Both the position numbers and the translations under genes were made by a program. The notes under the pieces are model-generated. The model was not told where the DNA came from. It ran no database searches and was given only the letters and a program-made list of their open reading frames with translations. DNA of 27,575 nt from Elusimicrobiota bacterium (GTDB lineage: Bacteria; Elusimicrobiota; Elusimicrobia; UBA1565; UBA9628), in assembly GCA_028871595.1 (NCBI GenBank), contig JAGWMT010000010.1:1-27575 (forward strand). Direction: 5' to 3'. The first letter of the stretch is position 1; the number at the start of each line of letters is the position of its first letter. Of this stretch, positions 1 through 6,763 are shown piece by piece.

Positions 1-123
1 GCGGCCGTCCACGGCGTCGGCCGCCGCGCGATACTGTCCGAGCAGGAAGAAGAACAGGACTCCGCTCACGAGGAGCCCCGCGGATGAGATGTAGAACCAG
101 CCGTCCGCCCAGAGTGCCTGCAT
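1..123 (-). CDS. Partial membrane protein, N-terminal 41 residues
   Basis: The complement strand opens with ATG at 123 and stays open to the window edge, giving 41 residues that begin MQALWADGWFYISSAG. One hydrophobic segment is visible at about residues 10-29 (residues such as GLLVSGVLFFFLLG), consistent with a membrane anchor or the first helix of an integral membrane protein. Too little is present to name a family. The start is supported by a textbook promoter just upstream on the same strand (TTGACA, 17 bases, TACCAT), whose -10 ends 9 bases before this ATG. The gene is divergent from the phosphopantetheinyl transferase. The strong promoter and absence of stops make a real gene likely; its function is unknown. 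Confidence 0.6.
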   Translation of the reverse strand, partial: MQALWADGWFYISSAGLLVSGVLFFFLLGQYRAAADAVDGR

Positions 124-132
124 ATACAAGGA

Positions 133-161
133 ATGGTATCCGTGCCGGGAGCGGGTGTCAA
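133..161 (-). promoter_or_regulatory. Sigma-70-type promoter for the leftmost minus-strand gene
   Basis: Read on the minus strand, TTGACA (complement of 156-161) is followed by 17 bases and TACCAT (complement of 133-138). Nine bases then separate the -10 from the ATG at 123. With normal start-site spacing the transcript would begin within about 0-3 bases of the ATG, so this looks like a leaderless promoter. Confidence 0.65.
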
Positions 162-168
162 GCTTGAC
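157..168. repeat. 12-bp perfect palindrome between divergent promoters
   Basis: GTCAAGCTTGAC at 157-168 is a perfect palindrome. It carries the minus-strand -35 (TTGACA) on one side and a plus-strand TTGACG on the other, so the two divergent promoters share it. It may simply be back-to-back -35 elements, or it may double as an operator. Confidence 0.55.
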
Positions 169-195
169 GACGGGGGGCCGCCGAATTGGTATAAT
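164..195 (+). promoter_or_regulatory. Promoter of the phosphopantetheinyl transferase operon
   Basis: A perfect extended -10 (TGGTATAAT, 187-195) lies 9 bases before the ATG at 205. TTGACG at 164-169 could serve as a -35, but the 20-base spacer is long; the extended -10 may compensate. There is no ribosome binding site between the -10 and the ATG, so the mRNA is probably leaderless. This promoter also argues for ATG 205 over the in-frame ATG at 133, which lies upstream of the -10. Confidence 0.65.
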
Positions 196-204
196 GACGG
201 GCCG

Positions 205-900
205 ATGATCCCATCGACGCCGAGCCGGCCGCCCTACCGCCTCGCCTTCTGCCCTCGCGCCGAGGCCGAACGGGCCCTCGCCCTCCCGGACGACGTCCGA
301 GCGCGCTTCTCCGCCTCGGAGCTCGCGGACCTCGAATCCCTGCCGGAACGGCGCCGCCGCGACCGCCTGGCCGGACGCCTGGCCGCCAAGCGCGCGTTGG
401 CCGCCCATTTCGCCGCCGAGCACGGCTGGGACGCCGAGCCCCGGGAGCTGGCGGTGTTCAACGACGAGTCGGGCCGACCCTTCCTGCGCCTCCCCGCGGG
501 CGCGCCCGCGGAGGCCCCGTCGTTCTCCATCGCGCATTCCTCCGCGGGAGGAATCTGCGCCGTCGCGGCTCCGGGACGACGGGTGGGCGCGGACATCGAA
601 ACCGTCGTGGCCCGCCCCCTCGAAGTCCTCGCCTTCGTCTCGACCCCGGACGAATTGGCCGGCGCGACGCCGTCGAATCCCGAGGCGCAGGCTCGAGTGT
701 GGACGGGGAAAGAAGCCGCGTTGAAGCTGCTCGGACTGGGACTGGATGCCGACGCGCGCGCCGTCCGCGCCGCGGACGGCGACGTCGCCTACACGGGAGC
801 CCCCGCCGACGCGTGGCGGGCGCTCGGCTCGCCGCGAGTGAGACTTAAGTTCGAACGCGCCGGAACGGCGATGATTTCCGTCGCGTACACGGGAGACTGA
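205..900 (+). CDS. 4'-phosphopantetheinyl transferase (Sfp-type)
   Basis: A 231-residue protein of the Sfp/AcpT superfamily, which transfers the phosphopantetheine arm of coenzyme A to a serine of acyl or peptidyl carrier proteins in the cytoplasm. Visible motifs: RLAGRLAAKRAL (about residues 54-65, the basic CoA-binding stretch), SIAHS (108-112), VGADIE with the Mg-binding acidic pair D130 and E132, and WTGKEAALKLLGLG with K169, E170 and K174. Length suits the two-lobed Sfp fold. ATG 205 is chosen because the extended -10 at 187-195 would lie inside any longer reading frame. The stop is 3 bases before the acyl-CoA carboxylase start, so the two are probably co-transcribed. The carrier-protein target is not visible here. 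Confidence 0.9.
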   Translation: MIPSTPSRPPYRLAFCPRAEAERALALPDDVRARFSASELADLESLPERRRRDRLAGRLAAKRALAAHFAAEHGWDAEPRELAVFNDESGRPFLRLPAGAPAEAPSFSIAHSSAGGICAVAAPGRRVGADIETVVARPLEVLAFVSTPDELAGATPSNPEAQARVWTGKEAALKLLGLGLDADARAVRAADGDVAYTGAPADAWRALGSPRVRLKFERAGTAMISVAYTGD

Positions 901-903
901 TCC

Positions 904-2499
904 ATGGACACCGACCTCACGAAGACCGCCAAAACTCCGCGCCCCGCCGCCGCCAGCGTGATGAAGCTGCGGGCCGCCGTGGACAAGGCCATGGCCGGAG
1001 GCGGCAAGGCCCGCGTGGAGGCGCAGAAGGCGCGCGGCAAGTTCTCCGCGCGCGAGCGGATTCACTATCTTCTGGATGAGGGCAGCTTCCAGGAGCTCGA
1101 CCTCCTGGTCAACACCCGCGCCACCGATTTCGGCCTTCAGGACAAGGACATCCCGGGCGACGGCGTGATCACCGGCTTCGGCCAGGTCAACGGGCGGGAG
1201 GTCTGCGTGTACGCGCAGGACTTCACGGTGCTGGGCGGCTCCTTGGGCCTGGCGCACGCCAAGAAGATCTGCAAGATCATGGATCTGGCCTACGAGAACC
1301 GCGTCCCCGTCATCGGTCTGCTGGACTCGGGCGGGGCGCGCATCCAGGAAGGCGTGGACAGCCTGGACGGCTACGCGGAAATCTTCTACCGGAACGTGAA
1401 ATGCTCCGGCGTGGTCCCGCAGATCTCCGTGATCCTGGGCCCGTGCGCGGGCGGCGCGGTGTATTCGCCGGCGCTGACCGATTTCATCTTCATGGTGGAA
1501 GGCACCAGCCACATGTTCGTGACCGGCCCCGACGTGGTGAAGTCCGCCACCGGCGAGGAAGTGACGTTCGACGCGCTGGGCGGCTCCGAGGCGCACGCCA
1601 CGAAGTCCGGCGTCTGCCAGTTCGTGGCGAAGTCCGAGCCCGACTGCTTCCGCCAGGTCCGCGAGCTGCTCAGCTACCTGCCGCAGAACCGCTGGGAAAA
1701 GGCGCCGCGCGTGGCCAACCCCGATCCGGTGCGCCGCTCGGTTCCCCTACTGGAAAAGATGTGCGACCTGGACCCGCGCCGGCCGTACCGCATGCACCAC
1801 ATCGTCTGGCAGATCGCCGACGAGCACAAGTTCTTCGAGGTGCAGTCCGCCTACGCCAAGAACATCGTCACCGGCTTCTGCCGCATGGGGGGCGAGGTGG
1901 TCGGCGTGGTGGCCAACAACCCGGCGCACCTGGCCGGCGCGCTGGACATCAACGCATCGGACAAAGCGGCCCGGTTCATCCGGATGCTGAATGCGTTTAA
2001 CATCCCCGTGCTCACGCTCGTGGACGTCCCGGGATATTGGCCCGGCGTTCAACAGGAGCACGGCGGAATTATTCGCCACGGCGCGAAGATTCTTCACGCT
2101 TACGCGGAAGCGACCGTCCCGAAGATCACCGTCATCCTGCGCAAGGCCTACGGCGGCGCGTACATCGCGATGAGCTCCAAGCACATGCGCGGCGACTTCA
2201 ACTTCGCCCTGCCCTGCGCCGAGATCGCGGTGATGGGCCCGGCGGGCGCGGTGGAGATCCTGTATTCGCGCGACATCGCCGCGTGCAAGACCGACGAGCA
2301 GAAGGCGGCCCTGCGGGCCAAGCTCTCCGCCGAGTACGCCGCCAAGTTCGCGTCGCCCTACCAGACCGCGTCCACCGGCTCGCTCGACGAGGTCATCGAG
2401 CCCGCGTCGCTGCGCTACAAGGTGGTGCGCGCGCTTCGCTTCCTCAAGGACAAGCGCATCCCCGGCTCCCACGAGAACCGGGGGAACATCCCTCTGTGA
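904..2499 (+). CDS. pccB: Acyl-CoA carboxylase beta subunit (carboxyltransferase), PccB/MmdA type
   Basis: A 531-residue biotin-dependent carboxyltransferase of the PccB/AccD5/MmdA family. It moves a carboxyl group between carboxybiotin and an acyl-CoA such as propionyl-CoA or acetyl-CoA. Family motifs are clear: DFTVLGGSLG and LLDSGGARIQEG in the N-terminal crotonase-like half; VDVPGYWPGVQQEHGGIIRHGAK and RKAYGGAYIAMSSKHM in the C-terminal half, forming the two oxyanion-hole regions. The length is normal for a full-length beta chain. Residue 421, in AYIAMSS, is Ile where propionyl-specific actinobacterial PccB has Asp; MmdA-type enzymes also tend to have Ile there. No biotin carboxylase, biotin carrier or decarboxylase membrane subunit lies in the window, so carboxylase and methylmalonyl-CoA decarboxylase roles cannot be told apart. 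Confidence 0.92.
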   Translation: MDTDLTKTAKTPRPAAASVMKLRAAVDKAMAGGGKARVEAQKARGKFSARERIHYLLDEGSFQELDLLVNTRATDFGLQDKDIPGDGVITGFGQVNGREVCVYAQDFTVLGGSLGLAHAKKICKIMDLAYENRVPVIGLLDSGGARIQEGVDSLDGYAEIFYRNVKCSGVVPQISVILGPCAGGAVYSPALTDFIFMVEGTSHMFVTGPDVVKSATGEEVTFDALGGSEAHATKSGVCQFVAKSEPDCFRQVRELLSYLPQNRWEKAPRVANPDPVRRSVPLLEKMCDLDPRRPYRMHHIVWQIADEHKFFEVQSAYAKNIVTGFCRMGGEVVGVVANNPAHLAGALDINASDKAARFIRMLNAFNIPVLTLVDVPGYWPGVQQEHGGIIRHGAKILHAYAEATVPKITVILRKAYGGAYIAMSSKHMRGDFNFALPCAEIAVMGPAGAVEILYSRDIAACKTDEQKAALRAKLSAEYAAKFASPYQTASTGSLDEVIEPASLRYKVVRALRFLKDKRIPGSHENRGNIPL

Positions 2500-2502
2500 A
2501 TT

Positions 2503-2511
2503 TGATAGACT
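2503..2511 (+). promoter_or_regulatory. Extended -10 for the response regulator gene
   Basis: TGATAGACT matches an extended -10 (TGn then TAGACT, 4 of 6 to TATAAT) and ends 7 bases before the ATG at 2519. It lies in the 19-base gap after the carboxylase stop. No good -35 and no ribosome binding site are seen, so this would be a leaderless start. Confidence 0.5.
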
Positions 2512-2518
2512 CCGCCAC

Positions 2519-3205
2519 ATGATCAAGGCCCAGATTCTCGTCGTCGAGGACCAGGCCGCGACGGCCGACCTCATCCTGGAGGTCCTGCGCGGCGAAGGCT
2601 ACGACGTCCAGACCGTGGACACCTTGGCGAAGGCGCGCGCGCGCCTGAAGAAATCGCCTCCGGAGCTGATGATCCTGGACCGGAACCTCCCTGACGGGGA
2701 CGGCGTGGACCTGCTGGCCGAGATCCGCGCCGACGACAAGCTGAGCGCCACCCCGATCATCATCCTGACCGCGAAGAAGGACGTGGCCGACAAGGTGGAG
2801 GGCCTGCGCACGGGCGCCGACGACTACGTGGCCAAGCCCTTCAACACCGAGGAGCTGGTCGCCCGCGTGGGCGCCATCCTGCGCCGCTCGGGCAAGAGCG
2901 CGGAGCCGGTCGTGATGGAAGCCGCGGGCATCAAGCTGGACGGGGAGTCGCGCAAGACCTGGGTGGGGAACAAGGAAATCCCGCTGTCCGCCAAGGAATT
3001 CGACCTGCTCTGGTTCCTGATCTACCGCAAGAACCGCGTCCTCACGCGGGACTTCCTGCTCCAGCACGTCTGGGGCTACGACGCGGGGGTGGACCTGACC
3101 ACGAAGGTCATCGACGTCACGCTCTCGCACCTGCGCCAGAAGATCGGGCCGAGCGCCGACAAGATCGTGGCCGTCCGCGGCTTCGGCTACCGCTTCGACG
3201 CGTGA
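2519..3205 (+). CDS. OmpR/PhoB-family response regulator
   Basis: A 228-residue two-domain response regulator. The receiver domain (about residues 1-122) has the acidic pair E10 and D11, the phosphoacceptor D54 in LMILDRNLPDGDG, switch T84 (IIILTAKK) and K106 (VAKPFN). The C-terminal winged-helix DNA-binding domain (about 130-228) shows LSAKEFDLLWFL, VLTRDFLLQHVWG, and the recognition and wing region DVTLSHLRQKI with VRGFGYRFDA. It should bind DNA as a dimer when phosphorylated by a sensor kinase. No histidine kinase is adjacent, so its partner is elsewhere or it is an orphan. Its stop overlaps the GTG start of the next gene by 4 bases, linking the regulator to a small membrane protein. Confidence 0.95.
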   Translation: MIKAQILVVEDQAATADLILEVLRGEGYDVQTVDTLAKARARLKKSPPELMILDRNLPDGDGVDLLAEIRADDKLSATPIIILTAKKDVADKVEGLRTGADDYVAKPFNTEELVARVGAILRRSGKSAEPVVMEAAGIKLDGESRKTWVGNKEIPLSAKEFDLLWFLIYRKNRVLTRDFLLQHVWGYDAGVDLTTKVIDVTLSHLRQKIGPSADKIVAVRGFGYRFDA

Positions 3206-3714
3206 GCCCCCGCCCGCCGCGCCGCGACCCGCTGCTCACCGCCTTGGTGCTCATCAACCTGGGACTCGGGACCGTTCTCCTCTACCGGCATTTCCACCCG
3301 CGCGTTCACGGGGGACTTCCTCCGGGACATCCCGACGTCTCCGTGCCCGACATGCCCGCCGCCGCGCCCGCCTTCGCCGTCTCCGGGACCGTGCGTAAGT
3401 CCGCCGCGCTGAAGGATCCCTGGCCCGCCCGGGCGTCGGTGTTCGTGATCGCGCGCGCGGGCGCGGACGGGCCTCCGTACGCGGTGCGGCGCTACGACGG
3501 CGTGAAGGCGCCCTTCGCCTACGCCCTGGGCCCGGACAACGTGATGCTCTCCGGCGCGCCGCTTCCGGCGCGGCTGGCGGTCACGGTCCGCGTGGACCAG
3601 GACGGCGACGCGGTCACCCGCCAGTTGGGCGATTTGGAGGGCGGACCCGTCCCGGCGCGTCAGGACGCGCCGTCGGACGTGACGGTGGACCGGCCCGCGA
3701 CGCTCGTCCCTTAA
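3202..3714 (+). CDS. Membrane-anchored protein with a CcmI C-terminal-like domain
   Basis: A 170-residue protein starting at GTG 3202 inside the stop region of the response regulator (GTGA overlap), so translation is probably coupled. Residues about 12-28 form a single transmembrane anchor after a basic start (MSPRPPRRD), placing the rest in the periplasm. Residues about 55-168 resemble the immunoglobulin-like C-terminal domain of CcmI/CycH: a strand with VFVIARAGADGPPYAVRR, then LPARLAVTVRVDQDGDA, then RQLGDLEGGPVP. In CcmI that domain binds apocytochrome c, but the TPR part and all other cytochrome c maturation genes are absent here. The likeness was read from motifs by eye. A periplasmic role is likely; a role in cytochrome assembly is speculative. 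Confidence 0.7.
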   Translation: MSPRPPRRDPLLTALVLINLGLGTVLLYRHFHPRVHGGLPPGHPDVSVPDMPAAAPAFAVSGTVRKSAALKDPWPARASVFVIARAGADGPPYAVRRYDGVKAPFAYALGPDNVMLSGAPLPARLAVTVRVDQDGDAVTRQLGDLEGGPVPARQDAPSDVTVDRPATLVP

Positions 3715-3721
3715 GGCCGCT

Positions 3722-4210
3722 TCAGAGCTTCGGCAGCTCCACGTCGAATGTCAGCGCGTCGCCGGCCTTCAGCTTGTGCCGCGCCGCGGCGCCCGCGGGC
3801 AACTCCAGAACGTACAGGCCGCGTCCGAAGGCGGTGGCGACCTTGTCGTCGGGGGTGCTGACCGTGGACTTCTTCATGTGATCGTGGACGACGGTCACCT
3901 TCTTGTCGGCGCCGATCCAGACGATGTCCAGGCTCAGAAGGGTGTTCTTCATCCAGAAGTTGAGGTCCATCTCGTTCGGGAAGACGAAGAGCATGCCGTA
4001 GTCGCGCTTCACCTTGGCGAGGCACATCATGCCGGTCTCGCGGGACGCCGGCGTGTCCACGATGTTGGCCAGGATGGTCTTGCCGTCGGGGAAGGTGAGC
4101 TTGGCCTTCTTGGGCACCTTTTGCGGCACGCAGGCCGGCGCCGCCTTCTTCTTCGGAGAGGCGGCGGACGCGTTGAGCGAAAGGGACAGCGCGAGGGCGG
4201 CGAGGATCAT
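3722..4210 (-). CDS. Secreted DUF192 family protein
   Basis: A 162-residue protein of the DUF192 (PF02643) family. A short signal peptide (MILAALALSLSLNASA, likely cut after residue 16) is followed by a lysine-rich linker and then the domain at about 35-160. The family hallmarks are TPASRETGMM, MLFVFPNEMDLNFWMKNT, LDIVWIGADKKV and YVLELPAGAA, ending in a GDALTFDVEL strand. The biochemical role of the family is unknown. The ATG at 4210 overlaps the stop of the upstream TIM-barrel gene (ATGA), so the pair is translationally coupled. It converges with the CcmI-like gene, leaving only 7 bases between the two stop codons and no room for a conventional terminator. Confidence 0.9.
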   Translation of the reverse strand: MILAALALSLSLNASAASPKKKAAPACVPQKVPKKAKLTFPDGKTILANIVDTPASRETGMMCLAKVKRDYGMLFVFPNEMDLNFWMKNTLLSLDIVWIGADKKVTVVHDHMKKSTVSTPDDKVATAFGRGLYVLELPAGAAARHKLKAGDALTFDVELPKL

Positions 4211-5757
4211 GGTTTCTTCTCCGTGGACGGCGTCTTGGATTTGACGTAAAGCGAAATCGCGCGGGCCTCGTCGGCCCAGGGACGGGTGCCCCAGGGGCCG
4301 AGGCGCCCCCAGAGGAGCCGGGCCGCGTCATGAAAGAAGACGGCTTGGGCGGGGCCGTCCGCGTAGACCTGGTCCACGGCGGCGCGCATGCGGCGGCCGA
4401 ACTCCGCGGGACCGGCGGGGTCCTTTTGATGAAGGCCCCAGTCGAAGATGTCGCCCGGCACCACCTGGACGTCGCCGCGGCGGACGTATTCGTGCCAGGC
4501 CTTGAGCATCGCGGAGTATTGGGGCTTGTCGGCCTCGTAGAACATCAGGCCGTCGTAGTCCACGCCGGCGTCGTTCATCATCACCGGATCCTGGCCGTGG
4601 TGCCAGCCCTTCTCCCAGGTCAAAGTGAACGCCCACAGCGGCTTGCGCCCGCCCAGGCGCTCCTTGATCCGCTTGACGATCAGCGCGACGCGGTGCGCCC
4701 GCCACCACTGCCAGGCGTCGATGAAGGCCATGTCCTTGCGCATGACCTTCTTGCGCGCCAGCCAGACCATGCGCTCCGTGCGCGTGAGCCTCGGCCATTC
4801 TTCCGGCACCGCCACGCCCGGCATCTCGGCGACGAAGTCGTCGGTCAATTCGCAGCCGCCCAGCGCGTTGCGGATGTAGTCCAGCCCGACGAAGTCCACG
4901 TTCGGATCGTCGACGAAGGGCTTCAGGAGCCTGACGACGTCGTCCTCGCGCTTGGGCTCGCGCAGGGACACCGCCCGGGTGACGACGGGCGCGGAATCCT
5001 TGATCTCCAGGCCGTACTCGTAGCCGGGCAGCTTCACCGTCTTCGACATGGTCAGCGAGTACATCGCATAGGTCCCGAACTTGAGGCCGCGCGCGCGGCA
5101 TTCCGCGGCCACCTCGTGGAGGGCCTTCAGGTTCGTGTCCACCCACACCTGCCCGTCCTTCAGGCCCGGCGACTGGCCGCCCAGGACCAGGAACGCGTCG
5201 GCCCCCACGTAAGTGGCCCAGTCGAGCAGGCCGCGCCAATCCTTCATGGTCCCGTCCGGCGCCTTGACCCGCATGGCGTCCAGGGGCGCGACGCTCTCCA
5301 AGGTCAGCACGACGAAGCCCTTCGGCAGCGGCGCCGGCGTCCGCCGCCCGATCCGGAACGGGGCGACGACCAGGCGGTCCTTGAGATCGTCCCGGCCGAG
5401 CAGGACGGGGAGATACTCGCCGACCGGCGCGTTCCACGGCACCGGCCAGCGCGCCATCCACTCCCCGGGACCGAGCGGGCGCATGGTCATCTCCCGGATT
5501 CCCGCGATCGTGGTCACCTCCGCGCCGCCGCGCGTGACCACGGCGCGCGGGGGGGCCTTTGCGAACTCGTCCTCGAGCGCGCGGTCGCGAAGCGAGAGCC
5601 GTAAGTCCACGAAGTCGTAATGAAGGTAGGCCGCCCGTTCCGCTCCGAAGTGCACCGCGCGCGTCGCCCGCGTGTACCAGCGCCACCCGACGAACACCGC
5701 GGTAAAGAAGCCCGCGACGGCCAGGAGGAACACGAGACCGCGGCGGGCGCTTTTCAT
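4207..5757 (-). CDS. Membrane-anchored TIM-barrel protein, glycoside-hydrolase-like (GHL10 type)
   Basis: A 516-residue protein with a basic N-terminus and one transmembrane segment (about residues 6-25), so the bulk is probably periplasmic. Residues about 45-135 look like a small beta-sandwich (LRLSLRDRALEDEF through WNAPVGEYLPVLLGRDDL), as in macroglobulin-like domains. Residues about 145-500 have the alternating pattern of a TIM barrel: FVVLTLESV, ADAFLVLGG, GLKFGTYAMYS, VDFVGLDYIRNA (288-298), AFIDAWQWWRAHR, KPLWAFTLTWEKGWHHG, and VDYDGLMFYEADK. The GLDYIR and YDGLMFYEA segments recall GHL10-type glycoside-hydrolase-like proteins, where an Asp lies in the HLDYIRYP motif. No substrate can be assigned. 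ATG 5757 is supported by TATAAT 9 bases upstream; longer frames read back through the HNH gene's end. Confidence 0.65.
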   Translation of the reverse strand: MKSARRGLVFLLAVAGFFTAVFVGWRWYTRATRAVHFGAERAAYLHYDFVDLRLSLRDRALEDEFAKAPPRAVVTRGGAEVTTIAGIREMTMRPLGPGEWMARWPVPWNAPVGEYLPVLLGRDDLKDRLVVAPFRIGRRTPAPLPKGFVVLTLESVAPLDAMRVKAPDGTMKDWRGLLDWATYVGADAFLVLGGQSPGLKDGQVWVDTNLKALHEVAAECRARGLKFGTYAMYSLTMSKTVKLPGYEYGLEIKDSAPVVTRAVSLREPKREDDVVRLLKPFVDDPNVDFVGLDYIRNALGGCELTDDFVAEMPGVAVPEEWPRLTRTERMVWLARKKVMRKDMAFIDAWQWWRAHRVALIVKRIKERLGGRKPLWAFTLTWEKGWHHGQDPVMMNDAGVDYDGLMFYEADKPQYSAMLKAWHEYVRRGDVQVVPGDIFDWGLHQKDPAGPAEFGRRMRAAVDQVYADGPAQAVFFHDAARLLWGRLGPWGTRPWADEARAISLYVKSKTPSTEKKP

Positions 5758-5766
5758 CGCGCCGAC

Positions 5767-5772
5767 ATTATA
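5767..5772 (-). promoter_or_regulatory. TATAAT -10 box for the TIM-barrel/DUF192 operon
   Basis: On the minus strand a perfect TATAAT ends 9 bases before ATG 5757. It contains the TAA stop codon of the upstream HNH gene (5770-5768). TTTGGA 16 bases upstream is only a weak -35 (3 of 6). There is no ribosome binding site in the 9-base gap, again pointing to a leaderless mRNA. Confidence 0.6.
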
Positions 5773-6676
5773 CGACAGTCTTTCTCGCTCCAAAGCGGCG
5801 TCTCGCCAAACGCAGGTTGTGCGAGCGGCAGAGGAGGCGGATATTCCCGACGGAATCGGAGCGTCCGCCCAGCGCCCAGGGCCGGACATGATCGAACTCG
5901 AGCGCCTCGCGGCTTTCGCAGCGCCGGCCGTCTTCCGAGACGAACGAACACCGGCCGCCGTCGCGGGTCCAGACCGCCGCGCGGACGGACATGGGGACGC
6001 GTCTTGAACCGGCGGCGGACGGCCGAATCAGCCGCGCTTTCGTTTTCTCGCCCTCGATTTTGTCAAGAAGGGTCTTCGCCGCCGCCTTGAACAGATCTTC
6101 CAGCCGTCCCAGCGGATATTTATGCCGAAGCAGGCCGCGCAGTCGATCCACGATGGCGATCAACTCGTCGTCGGCGGTGAATGATATTCGGACGCGATCG
6201 GAAGGAGGGAGAATGACTGGAATCGACGCCGATACCGGCGCGCCTTTCGCTTGGGAATTCCCGACCGGGCGAACCACATCCCGTTCCGGAGCGGGCGGCT
6301 CGAAATTCGCGACCAACGCAAGGATGTCTTTCTTGGAAGCGCCGGAGACCCGCCCCAGGATCGTATCGCTGTTTTCTTGAGTCAAATGCGGATACAGGCG
6401 CGCGATGGCATCCAGATGGAGTTCGCCCGATCTCAAATCCGTCAATATTCGCGGAAACTGTCGCGACGCCCGCGCCACCCTGATGCGGAGATAGGCTGCG
6501 GATTCCGAATAACGCAGTTCCTTTACACAATAGTGGAAAAGCGAGGGGAAGCCCCGGTCTAAAGCCAGCTCGCGTCGATCGATCTCGGCAAGATGTTCAA
6601 CGACATCTCCCAGGTTTACCCGCTCTTGTGCCACGAGAGTCCGTAGGCGCGCGATCAGCGGCCATTTTTGTTCCAT
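5768..6676 (-). CDS. HNH endonuclease family protein
   Basis: A 302-residue protein of a widespread bacterial HNH family. The N-terminal part has the repeated-helix region seen in many such proteins: HLAEIDRRELALDRGFPSLF, HYCVKELRYSESAAYLRIRVAR, then SGELHLDAIARLYPHLTQEN. The C-terminal nuclease domain has VPMSVRAAVWTRDGGRCSF, a cysteine pair within CSFVSEDGRRC, EFDHVRPWALGG and NIRLLCRSHN, giving the H-N-H metal-binding set with four zinc-type cysteines. The start is ATG 6676 (MEQKWPLIARL), preceded by a modest GAGG; longer frames would cross the divergent promoter. Base composition is visibly lower in GC (about 57-62% in lines sampled by eye) than its neighbours, suggesting acquisition by transfer. 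The function of the family is not established; a mobile or self-mobilising gene is one idea. Confidence 0.85.
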   Translation of the reverse strand: MEQKWPLIARLRTLVAQERVNLGDVVEHLAEIDRRELALDRGFPSLFHYCVKELRYSESAAYLRIRVARASRQFPRILTDLRSGELHLDAIARLYPHLTQENSDTILGRVSGASKKDILALVANFEPPAPERDVVRPVGNSQAKGAPVSASIPVILPPSDRVRISFTADDELIAIVDRLRGLLRHKYPLGRLEDLFKAAAKTLLDKIEGEKTKARLIRPSAAGSRRVPMSVRAAVWTRDGGRCSFVSEDGRRCESREALEFDHVRPWALGGRSDSVGNIRLLCRSHNLRLARRRFGARKTVV

Positions 6677-6714
6677 CGCCTCACGTACATAATGGGTATT
6701 TTTCCCGATATTTT

Positions 6715-6723
6715 TGATACACT
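6715..6723 (+). promoter_or_regulatory. Extended -10 for the Lrp-type/oligopeptide transporter operon
   Basis: TGATACACT (TGn plus TACACT) lies in the AT-rich 87-base divergent region between the HNH gene and the Lrp-type gene. It predicts transcription starting near 6730 and a leader of about 34 bases, unlike the other operon heads here. No strong -35 is seen. Confidence 0.5.
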
Positions 6724-6748
6724 CCGAAACGACGGACACGTCGACCGC

Positions 6749-6753
6749 GGAGG
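6749..6753 (+). promoter_or_regulatory. Shine-Dalgarno sequence deciding the Lrp-type gene start
   Basis: GGAGG (within GGAGGGCGG, 6749-6757) is centred about 12 bases before ATG 6764. It picks that ATG over the in-frame upstream starts at 6668 and 6692, which lie ahead of the -10. It is the only strong Shine-Dalgarno sequence I see at an operon head in this window. Confidence 0.65.
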
Positions 6754-6763
6754 GCGGAAACTC

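Noticed and set aside
133..204. Longer N-terminus for the phosphopantetheinyl transferase from ATG 133
   Set aside because: The extension would be translated across the -35/-10 of its own promoter and does not resemble the family; ATG 205 sits just after the TATAAT.
3715..3721. Terminator between the converging CcmI-like and DUF192 genes
   Set aside because: Only 7 bases separate the stops and I see no convincing hairpin with a T-run; termination would have to lie within coding sequence or be factor-dependent.
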